DNA from: Gammaproteobacteria bacterium
Lineage (GTDB): Bacteria; Pseudomonadota; Gammaproteobacteria; Pseudomonadales; Halieaceae
Assembly: GCA_002748505.1 (NCBI GenBank)
Contig: PDSN01000147.1
Location: 1-5,056 of the forward strand
Direction of reading: 5' to 3'
DNA length: 5,056 bases
Part shown: piece by piece, positions 1-5,056 of the stretch
How positions within the stretch are numbered: position 1 is the stretch's first letter
Layout: the number at the start of each line of letters is the position of its first letter
Position numbers and translations under genes: made by a program
The notes under the pieces: generated by a model
Databases searched by the model: none
What the model saw: only the letters and a program-made list of their open reading frames with translations
What the model was told of the DNA's origin: nothing

Positions 1-1
1 C

Positions 2-79
2 TATGCCCTGGCCAGTATGTTGATTTGTGTTTGTGCGGCATCGGCGGGTGTTTATTGCACCCGCATGCTGCCTCTGTGA
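2..79 (+). CDS. crcB: C-terminal end of a membrane protein, probably fluoride channel CrcB (partial)
   Basis: Only the last 25 codons are present; the frame enters from the left edge and ends at TGA 77-79. The visible peptide starts YALASMLICVCAASAGVY and ends in TRMLPL. It is almost entirely small or hydrophobic residues, as expected for a final transmembrane helix with a short tail. CrcB (Fluc) proteins are small four-helix inner-membrane channels that export fluoride as dual-topology dimers. Their last helix typically begins with a Tyr/Trp-Ala-Leu stretch like this one, and crcB sits directly before serS in several pseudomonads. The stop is 16 bases before the serS ATG, so the two are likely co-transcribed. 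The catalytic and selectivity parts lie outside the window. The identity is an inference from position and hydrophobicity; another small membrane protein is possible. Confidence 0.5.
   Translation, partial: YALASMLICVCAASAGVYCTRMLPL
35..71 (+). other. Strong bulged hairpin spanning the upstream gene end and serS leader
   Basis: A perfect 7-bp inner stem pairs GCGGGTG (44-50) with CACCCGC (58-64) around a 7-base loop (51-57). A second 7-bp stem continues outward, pairing GCGGCAT (35-41) with ATGCTGC (65-71), with one G-U pair. Two bases, 42-43, are bulged on the left side. No T-run follows on either strand, so it does not look like an intrinsic terminator. It ends 13 bases before the serS Shine-Dalgarno sequence. 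Possible roles are an mRNA processing or stability element, or modulation of serS translation. It lies mostly inside coding sequence, so it could also be a by-product of codon choice. Confidence 0.5.
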
Positions 80-84
80 GTAAA

Positions 85-89
85 AAGGA
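85..89 (+). promoter_or_regulatory. Shine-Dalgarno site of serS
   Basis: AAGGA lies 6 bases before the ATG at 96, a near-ideal spacing. It supports this start, which also gives the canonical SerS N-terminus MLDIKTVR. Confidence 0.8.
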
Positions 90-95
90 TAGATC

Positions 96-1391
96 ATGTT
101 GGACATTAAAACAGTGCGCCAAGCGCCTGATGCTATTGCGAAAGGACTTGCCAAGCGCGGCGTCACCTTTGATATCACCCAGTTCAATGAACTGGACGCG
201 CGTCGCAAAGCGGCGGACACCAAGAGCCAGGCATTGCTGGCCGAGCGCAACAGTGCTTCCAAGCAAATTGGCCAGCTGATTGCTCAGGGCATGGCGGTGG
301 ATGAGGCCAAGGCACAGGTTAAGGAAGTGCTGGATCGCATTGCCGTTGAAATCGATAAAGCCACTGAAGAAACCCGCGCCGCGCAGGCGGACATTGACGC
401 GCTGTTGATGAATCTGCCCAATGTGCCCGATGATGCCGTGCCCGAGGGTGGCAGCGAAGAGGACAATCTGGAAGTGGCGCGTTGGGGTGAACCCAAAGCC
501 TTTGCTTTTGAGGTCAAAGATCACGTCGATGTGGGCGAAACCTTGGGGCAACTGGATTTTGAAACCGCCGCTAAAATCACTGGTTCGCGTTTTGCGGTAC
601 TAAGCGGCGATCTCGCTCGCCTGCACCGCGCCCTGATCCAACTGATGCTGGACACCCATGTTCGCGAGCACGGCTATCAGGAAGTGTACGTGCCCTATAT
701 TGTCAACGCCGACTCCCTGCGCGGCACCGGTCAGCTTCCCAAGTTTGAAGAAGATTTATTCAAGCTGCACAGCGAACACGATTTTTATTTGATTCCCACC
801 GCGGAAGTGCCGGTGACCAACATCGCCCGCGAGCGTATTTTTACGGCGGATGAGTTGGGCGAGGGCGGTATTAAATACGCTGCGCACACGCCCTGCTTCC
901 GTTCCGAAGCGGGCAGTTACGGGCGCGATACCCGCGGTATGATTCGCCAGCACCAGTTTGAAAAAGTCGAGCTGGTACAGCTGGTGCGACCAGACGAATC
1001 CGATGCCGCTCTGGAGGCGCTTACCGGTCACGCCGAAGCGATTTTACAAAAACTGGAACTGCCTTACCGCAAAGTGATTTTGTGCGGCGGCGATATTGGC
1101 TTTTCCGCACGTAAAACCTACGATCTTGAAGTATGGCTGCCCGGACAAAGCGCTTATCGCGAGATTTCCTCCTGCTCCAATTTTGGTGATTTCCAGGCTC
1201 GCCGTATGCAGGCGCGCTGGCGCAATCCCGAAGCCAAAAAACCCGAGCTGATACACACCTTGAACGGCTCCGGCCTTGCTGTTGGGCGCACCCTGGTTGC
1301 GGTACTGGAAAACTACCAGCAAGCCGATGGCACTGTGTTGATTCCCACTGTATTGCGAAGCTATATGGGCGGTTTGGAAAAACTTGGCTAA
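96..1391 (+). CDS. serS: Seryl-tRNA synthetase (class II), cytoplasmic
   Basis: This enzyme activates serine with ATP and loads it onto tRNA-Ser (and tRNA-Sec where present). The 431 residues match the usual bacterial length of about 430. The N-terminal tRNA-binding arm is an antiparallel coiled coil, roughly residues 28-105, rich in Ala, Lys, Glu and Arg. It contacts the long variable arm of tRNA-Ser. The catalytic domain follows: motif 1 around 162-202 ending in YVP (198-200), the serine-binding TAEVP loop (235-239), motif 2 TPCFRSEAGSYGRDTRG (265-281) with ATP-binding Arg269, the SSCSNF segment (358-363), and motif 3 GSGLAVGRT (391-399) with Arg397. All key residues are present, so it should be active. 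The ATG is supported by AAGGA at 85-89 and the conserved MLDIK start. The TAA overlaps the cysG ATG by one base. Identification is near certain from the motifs. Confidence 0.98.
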   Translation: MLDIKTVRQAPDAIAKGLAKRGVTFDITQFNELDARRKAADTKSQALLAERNSASKQIGQLIAQGMAVDEAKAQVKEVLDRIAVEIDKATEETRAAQADIDALLMNLPNVPDDAVPEGGSEEDNLEVARWGEPKAFAFEVKDHVDVGETLGQLDFETAAKITGSRFAVLSGDLARLHRALIQLMLDTHVREHGYQEVYVPYIVNADSLRGTGQLPKFEEDLFKLHSEHDFYLIPTAEVPVTNIARERIFTADELGEGGIKYAAHTPCFRSEAGSYGRDTRGMIRQHQFEKVELVQLVRPDESDAALEALTGHAEAILQKLELPYRKVILCGGDIGFSARKTYDLEVWLPGQSAYREISSCSNFGDFQARRMQARWRNPEAKKPELIHTLNGSGLAVGRTLVAVLENYQQADGTVLIPTVLRSYMGGLEKLG

Positions 1392-2767
1392 TGGATTATT
1401 TGCCCCTGTTCCACCGCCTGCAAGATCAGGCGGTGGTGATTGTCGGTGGCGGCGCGGTAGGGCAGCGTAAAGCAGTATTATTGCACCGCGCCGGTGCCAG
1501 GCTCACCGTGATTTGCCCGGAGTTGCACGAAGGTTTTACCGCGCTGTTTGCAGAAAACTCCGCCCATCAGTGGCGTCAGCGTGGCTATCAAGGCGCGGAT
1601 GATTTACACGGCGCGACCCTGGTGATTGCCGCCACGCCCGATACCGCAGTCAATGCGCGCGTCGCCGAGGATGCCAAAGCGCTGAATATTTTAGTCAACG
1701 CCGTGGACGCGCCGGCCATCAGCACTTGTATTTTTCCAGCGATTGTTGATCGCTCGCCGATTGTGGTGGCGGTTTCCAGCGGTGGGGTAAGTCCTGTGCT
1801 CGCGCGGCGAGTGCGCCAGCAGATAGAAACCCTATTGCCCGCCCGTATTCAACAGCTTGCGCAATGGGCGCAAAAATGGCGACATAAGGTGGCTGCAAGT
1901 ATATCCGATGTGGCGTTGCGGCGGCGTTTTTGGGAGCGCCATTTGGACGGCGCGGCCGCAGAGCAGGCCCTTGCCGGGCAGGAACAAAAGGCAGACCAAC
2001 TCTTACAACAGGCACTGGCCGGTGCGCAAAACGACACCGGTGATGTGGCGCTGATCGGTGCGGGCCCTGGCGATCCGGATTTAATGACCTTTAAAGCATT
2101 GCGCCTGCTCCAGCGCGCCGATGTGGTGCTCTATGATCGCCTGGTTAACGCGGCCATTTTGGATTTAGCCAGACGCGATGCCGAGCGCATTTACGTGGGT
2201 AAAGCCCGCTCCGATCACGCGGTACAGCAGCCCGATATCAATCAGTTACTGCTCGATCTTGCCAAACAGGGTAAACGTGTGGCGCGCTTAAAAGGTGGCG
2301 ACCCGTTCATTTTTGGGCGCGGCGGTGAAGAATTAGCGCTGCTTATCGAGCACAATATTCCCTTTCAAGTGGTGCCGGGCATTACCGCCGCCAACGGTGC
2401 AGCCTGTTATGCGGGCATACCGCTCACTCACCGCGATCACGCCCAATCGGTGCGTTTTGTTACCGGCCATGTGGCAGAGGGCAGGGAGGAGCCGGAGTGG
2501 GCAACCCTGACCTCGGCGCGAGAAACACTGGTGTTTTATATGGGGCTGTATCGCTTAAATGCGATCTGCGAAAGTCTGATAAAACACGGCAGAAGCCCGG
2601 CCACACCCGCGGCGATTGTCGAACGCGCGACCACGCCTGATCAACGTGTGCTCAGCGCGACCCTGGATACTCTGGTGGCCTTGGTGGAGCAACAGCAGCC
2701 CAAAGCGCCAACCCTGCTGATTGTGGGTGATGTCGTCACCCTGCACTCACAGCTCAGTTGGTATTAG
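1391..2767 (+). CDS. cysG: Siroheme synthase CysG (fused uroporphyrinogen-III methyltransferase / precorrin-2 dehydrogenase / ferrochelatase)
   Basis: CysG turns uroporphyrinogen III into siroheme, the cofactor of sulfite and nitrite reductases, in the cytoplasm. It makes two SAM-dependent methylations, an NAD-dependent oxidation and an iron insertion. The 458 residues match E. coli CysG (457). Residues 1-150 form the dehydrogenase/chelatase module: a Rossmann loop VGGGAVGQRK (18-27), NAVDAP (103-108) with Asp106 at the position of the catalytic Asp of Salmonella CysG, and AVSSGGVSPVLAR (127-139) with the Ser (130) phosphorylated in that enzyme. Residues about 150-210 are the linker and dimerisation region. 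The methyltransferase (about 217-458) shows GAGPGDPDLMT (223-233), YDR with Asp249, VGK with Lys271, KGGDPFIFGRGGEE (301-314), VPGITAANG (328-336), GIPLTHRD (342-349) and FYMGL with Met384. The start overlaps the serS stop (TAATG) and has only a weak GGA at 1376-1378, pointing to coupled reinitiation. The stop TAG lies in a tandem repeat. Confidence 0.97.
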   Translation: MDYLPLFHRLQDQAVVIVGGGAVGQRKAVLLHRAGARLTVICPELHEGFTALFAENSAHQWRQRGYQGADDLHGATLVIAATPDTAVNARVAEDAKALNILVNAVDAPAISTCIFPAIVDRSPIVVAVSSGGVSPVLARRVRQQIETLLPARIQQLAQWAQKWRHKVAASISDVALRRRFWERHLDGAAAEQALAGQEQKADQLLQQALAGAQNDTGDVALIGAGPGDPDLMTFKALRLLQRADVVLYDRLVNAAILDLARRDAERIYVGKARSDHAVQQPDINQLLLDLAKQGKRVARLKGGDPFIFGRGGEELALLIEHNIPFQVVPGITAANGAACYAGIPLTHRDHAQSVRFVTGHVAEGREEPEWATLTSARETLVFYMGLYRLNAICESLIKHGRSPATPAAIVERATTPDQRVLSATLDTLVALVEQQQPKAPTLLIVGDVVTLHSQLSWY

Positions 2768-2791
2768 CGTCAGCTCAGTTGGTATTGGCGC
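2750..2791. repeat. Imperfect 21-bp tandem duplication containing the cysG stop codon
   Basis: Unit 1 is 2750-2770 and unit 2 is 2771-2791. They are adjacent and identical at 19 of 21 positions. The shared 16-base core is CAGCTCAGTTGGTATT (2750-2765 and 2771-2786). The differences are A/G at 2766/2787 and T/C at 2770/2791. The period is seven codons, so the cysG frame stays in register: unit 1 reads Gln-Leu-Ser-Trp-Tyr-stop, while unit 2 has TGG (Trp) where unit 1 has TAG. The second unit fills most of the gap to the prc stop codon. Confidence 0.9.
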
Positions 2792-2815
2792 CGATCACTT
2801 TTTTACGCCATCGGC
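2790..2815. other. Inverted repeat between the convergent cysG and prc ends
   Basis: GCCGAT (2790-2795) and ATCGGC (2810-2815) form a 6-bp stem with a 14-base loop holding the prc stop codon. Three further pairs (ATT 2784-2786 with AAT 2816-2818) could form if bases 2787-2789 bulge out. Neither strand has a T-run directly after the stem, so it is not a canonical intrinsic terminator. It is the only terminator-like structure I see in the 27-base gap and its flanks. A weak bidirectional termination role is possible but unproven. Confidence 0.25.
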
Positions 2816-4888
2816 AATCAACAGGTTACCGGTTTTTTCCAGCAGTAAGACATCCGCCAGAATTTCACTGGCCTGAATGAGAAGGACGTCTGGCTTATCG
2901 TCTTTACCGTCGGCGTCTTGTTTGGCCAGCGCCTCTTCGTCTTTGTCAGCGTCTTCCCAGGTGGTCAACAAGGGCTCACCTTTGGCTTTGCGGCGTTTGT
3001 TTTCGATAGCGAGATTTGCCTGCTTGCGCTTATCCCGCTGGGCCTGGCGTTTGGTTTTTTGCAGCGGCAAAGACTTTATTTGACGGGTTTCCTGCAACAG
3101 TTTGAGTTGATCTTGCAGATATACGTAGTCCGGGTCCTGCGCGGCGCGCGTGTTAAAGCGGCGGGTCAGTTCCGGCAGCAGCGAGTCGATATCCCGATAG
3201 GGGCGGCGACTGATAGGAGCGATTTCATCCCAGGCCAGGGCGTGGTCCAGCGAGCTTTCTCCAACCGATTCGGGGTCGTACAGGCTCGGAAATACGATAT
3301 CGGGAATCACACCCTTATGTTGTGTCGAACCGCCGGAGATGCGATAAAACTTCGACTCGGTCAATTTAACATGGCCCTCAGGCAGGGACAGCATCACTTG
3401 CACCGTGCCCTTACCGAAGGAGCGATCACCTACCACAATACCTCGATCATAGTCCTGAATAGCGCCGGCAAAAATTTCTGATGCGGAAGCCGAGAGCCGG
3501 TTAATCATCACCAGCAACGGGCCGTTGTAGTAGGGCGTGCGCATGCGCTTGCCATCGCGCCAGACCTGGCGAGAGGAATGGCGAATTTGCACGGTGGGGC
3601 CGTATTCGATAAACAGACCCGTAAGCGCATTGACCTCCTGCAGGGAGCCACCGCCATTGTTGCGAAGATCCACGATAATACCGTCAACACCTTCCTCTTC
3701 CAGCTCCGCAATTAAACGCTTTACATCCCGGGTGGTGCTTTTGTAATCGGTATCACCCCGGCGCATGGCATCAAAATCGACGTAGAAGGTGGGGATGTCC
3801 AACACGCCAAATCGGTATACATCTTCGCCGCGTTTCACTTCGATAATATCTTTTTTAGCGCTTTGCTCTTCCAGCTTGACCTTGTTGCGCACAATAGTAA
3901 TGATTTTGCGCGAGTCCGGGGCTTTGTCGGGAATAACCTCAAGACGCACAACGGAGCCTTTCGGGCCGCGAATAAGGTCGACCACTTCATCCAGGCGCCA
4001 GCCGATCACGTCCTCCATTTCACCGCTTTTACCCTGGCCAACGGCGACAATTTTATCGGCGGGTTTCAGCTCGCCCTGTTTGTCCGCCGGCCCTTTGGGA
4101 ACAATGCGGGCGACCTTGGTGTAGTCCTCGTCCAGCTGCAATACCGCGCCGATACCCTCAAGTGACAGGCGCATATTGATATTAAAATTTTCCGCACGGC
4201 GAGGGGAGAGGTAAGTGGTGTGTGGGTCATACAACTGGGTCAACGCATTGGCATACAGACCAAACACCTCTTTTTCATCAAACTGATCGAGGCGTATTAG
4301 CTGGTTGCGATAGCGTTTCTTCAGTGTTTTTGCAACGTCCTCAGGTTTTTTATCGGCCAGCAGCAGGCTTAGCGCCTGATTTTTAATCCGCTTACGCCAG
4401 CGTTCGTTTAAGGTTGCCTGTGTTGTCGACCAGGGAATATCCGCAATGTCGTCATACACAGGAAGCTCTTCGTCGACGGTGTAGTCAAAACCGGCGACCT
4501 GCTTATCCATGGAATCGATCAGCGTCTGTAGACGTTCGGTCAAGCGCTTTTTGTACAGGGCGAATATCTCGAAACCCGTATCGAGTTTGCCCCTGCGCCA
4601 CTGATTGTCCAGTTTGTTGGCGAAGGGCTTGAAGCGGTCGATATCCGACTGCAAAAAGAAAACGCGATTGGGGTCTAAGTCATCAAAATACGCAGCCAGA
4701 TGCGCCTCGGACAGGGCGTCGTCATAGCGCTGCCTGGAATAGTGGCGGTTTTCCAGTTGCTCCACCAGGGCTTTGGCGGTTCGTTTTTGTACCGAGGTAG
4801 GCTTTATGTCGGCAGCGGCCAGTGCTGCCTGCTCAAAAAAGAGAACCAGGACGACAAGCGCCAAAGGTCGCAATACTGCAAAGATCAT
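2795..4888 (-). CDS. prc: Carboxy-terminal (tail-specific) processing protease Prc/Tsp, periplasmic, family S41A
   Basis: Prc degrades or trims periplasmic proteins from their C-termini. In E. coli it acts on FtsI precursor, the murein endopeptidase MepS (with the adaptor NlpI) and SsrA-tagged proteins; in Pseudomonas it affects MucA and alginate control. The 697 residues compare with 682 in E. coli. Residues 1-24 or 1-26 look like a Sec signal peptide: Arg7, a Leu/Val/Phe core, then AALAAA before Asp27. The N-terminal domain covers about 27-235, with DPHTTYLSP (221-229). A PDZ domain spans about 237-325. The catalytic core has DLRNNGGG (407-414), SASASEIFA (466-474) with predicted nucleophile Ser468, Asp479, and FGKGTVQ (491-497) with Lys493; the spacing of 11 and 25 residues matches E. 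coli. GGSTQHKGVIPDI (519-531) follows. The C-terminal region (about 550-697) has a basic stretch (611-636), then an acidic one (645-665), as in the family. The ATG is the first in-frame start after an upstream stop at 4940-4942. Its Shine-Dalgarno is weak (AGG, 4896-4898). Confidence 0.97.
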   Translation of the reverse strand: MIFAVLRPLALVVLVLFFEQAALAAADIKPTSVQKRTAKALVEQLENRHYSRQRYDDALSEAHLAAYFDDLDPNRVFFLQSDIDRFKPFANKLDNQWRRGKLDTGFEIFALYKKRLTERLQTLIDSMDKQVAGFDYTVDEELPVYDDIADIPWSTTQATLNERWRKRIKNQALSLLLADKKPEDVAKTLKKRYRNQLIRLDQFDEKEVFGLYANALTQLYDPHTTYLSPRRAENFNINMRLSLEGIGAVLQLDEDYTKVARIVPKGPADKQGELKPADKIVAVGQGKSGEMEDVIGWRLDEVVDLIRGPKGSVVRLEVIPDKAPDSRKIITIVRNKVKLEEQSAKKDIIEVKRGEDVYRFGVLDIPTFYVDFDAMRRGDTDYKSTTRDVKRLIAELEEEGVDGIIVDLRNNGGGSLQEVNALTGLFIEYGPTVQIRHSSRQVWRDGKRMRTPYYNGPLLVMINRLSASASEIFAGAIQDYDRGIVVGDRSFGKGTVQVMLSLPEGHVKLTESKFYRISGGSTQHKGVIPDIVFPSLYDPESVGESSLDHALAWDEIAPISRRPYRDIDSLLPELTRRFNTRAAQDPDYVYLQDQLKLLQETRQIKSLPLQKTKRQAQRDKRKQANLAIENKRRKAKGEPLLTTWEDADKDEEALAKQDADGKDDKPDVLLIQASEILADVLLLEKTGNLLIADGVKK

Positions 4889-4943
4889 GTGAAAGCCTGC
4901 ATGGGAGTGAAACGCAAGTGTACCCTTAACCCGGATATTTCAC
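4889..4943 (-). promoter_or_regulatory. prc leader with repeated GTGAAA/TTTCAC elements
   Basis: Read on the minus strand, GTGAAA (4943-4938) is complementary to two TTTCAC copies, one at 4912-4907 and one at 4894-4889 that abuts the ATG. The weak AGG Shine-Dalgarno (4898-4896) lies between the two copies. Two alternative 6-bp pairings are therefore possible, one touching the start codon. The stems are short and their effect on translation is speculative. Confidence 0.25.
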
Positions 4944-4958
4944 CAGTACGGCCACACT

Positions 4959-4996
4959 CTTATATTGTTAAATAATATCAATGAGTTATGCTGCAA
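4959..4996 (-). promoter_or_regulatory. Candidate prc promoter region
   Basis: This is the most AT-rich stretch upstream of prc. One possible sigma-70 pair on the minus strand is TTGCAG (4996-4991) and TTTAAC (4972-4967) with 18 bases between. A better -10-like hexamer, TATAAG (4964-4959), has no convincing -35 at the right distance. The exact promoter cannot be fixed from sequence; the region is favoured by composition and its place 70-110 bases before the ATG. Confidence 0.3.
4962..4978. promoter_or_regulatory. 17-bp near-perfect AT-rich palindrome, candidate operator
   Basis: ATATTGTTAAATAATAT is symmetric about position 4970, with seven of eight pairs matching (only 4967/4973 fail). It overlaps the candidate -10 elements of prc and lies about 46 bases before the nearest likely start of the divergent gene. 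That is a typical place for a dimeric regulator. The very high AT content raises the chance of coincidence, and no known regulator consensus is claimed. Confidence 0.35.
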
Positions 4997-5014
4997 ATAC
5001 CAAGCGGAGTAAAT

Positions 5015-5056
5015 GTGCAAACTATGCCTAAATGGTTTTTCGAAAAAAATGACTTC
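5015..5056 (+). CDS. Possible 5' end of a divergent gene, product unknown (partial)
   Basis: An open frame runs off the right edge. GTG at 5015 has GGAG (5006-5009) five bases before it, a good ribosome-binding distance. ATG at 5024, in the same frame, would begin MPKWFFEKNDF, but its spacing to GGAG is 14 bases. ATG at 4988 is also in frame, after a stop at 4982-4984, but has no visible binding site. ATG at 5013 lies in another open frame with a spacing of only 3. The dozen or so residues are too few to name a family. Position opposite prc and the AT-rich upstream region support a divergent gene, but it may not be real. Confidence 0.35.
   Translation, partial: MQTMPKWFFEKNDF

Noticed and set aside
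20..56. TTGATT (20-25) as a -35 box for a serS promoter
   Set aside because: No -10-like hexamer lies at 16-18 bases, and the short spacing to the upstream gene favours co-transcription.
25..279. 84-codon plus-strand frame overlapping the serS start
   Set aside because: It is out of frame with serS and with the upstream membrane-protein end. Its Cys/Arg/Ser-rich translation resembles no family, and serS has a clear ribosome binding site here.
1719..2037. Minus-strand open frames of 98 and 62 codons inside cysG
   Set aside because: They overlap each other and conserved cysG coding sequence, are rich in Ala, Pro and Arg as expected of shadows, and show no motif.
2822..2838. Palindrome ACCGGT followed by six T's as an intrinsic terminator for cysG
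   Set aside because: ACCGGT is self-complementary with no room for a loop, so no stable RNA stem forms before the T-run, which also lies inside prc coding sequence.
2918..3481. 187-codon open frame on the plus strand, antisense to prc
   Set aside because: It lies wholly within the conserved prc coding region, has no recognisable domain, and is best explained as an antisense shadow of prc codon usage.
3789..4165. Overlapping plus-strand frames of 111 and 100 codons opposite the prc PDZ region
   Set aside because: They are antisense to a conserved domain, and two overlapping frames without motifs are typical shadows.

Overview
The window looks like ordinary core chromosome from a gammaproteobacterium, probably in or near Pseudomonadales/Cellvibrionales. 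I infer this from gene content and order: a probable crcB end, then serS, then a fused three-activity cysG, as known around serS in pseudomonads, plus a full-length Prc periplasmic protease. GC content looks moderate by eye. No mobile element, tRNA, rRNA or CRISPR array is visible, and no undescribed multi-gene system is evident. The curiosities are small elements at gene borders.

Layout. At 1-79 lies the last 25 codons of an upstream membrane protein, best guess the fluoride channel CrcB. A strong bulged hairpin (35-71) straddles that gene's end, just before the serS ribosome binding site. serS (96-1391, +) encodes a complete seryl-tRNA synthetase with all class II signatures. Its TAA overlaps the ATG of cysG (1391-2767, +) in a TAATG junction, so the two are almost certainly co-transcribed and translationally coupled. 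cysG encodes the multifunctional siroheme synthase. Its stop codon lies inside the first copy of an imperfect 21-bp tandem duplication (2750-2791).

Convergent to cysG, with only 27 bases between stop codons, is prc (2795-4888, -), a 697-residue carboxy-terminal processing protease with signal peptide, N-terminal domain, PDZ domain, Ser/Lys catalytic core and charged C-terminal domain. The final 168 bases (4889-5056) are AT-rich. They hold the prc leader and promoter region, with a 17-bp near-perfect palindrome, and probably the first codons of a divergent gene that runs off the right edge.

Functional links. SerS charges tRNA-Ser (and tRNA-Sec where present). CysG makes siroheme, the cofactor of sulfite and nitrite reductases, and so supports sulfate assimilation to cysteine. 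Prc acts separately, in envelope proteolysis. The serS-cysG pairing is a conserved arrangement of unclear logic, and nothing here shows a direct functional tie to prc.
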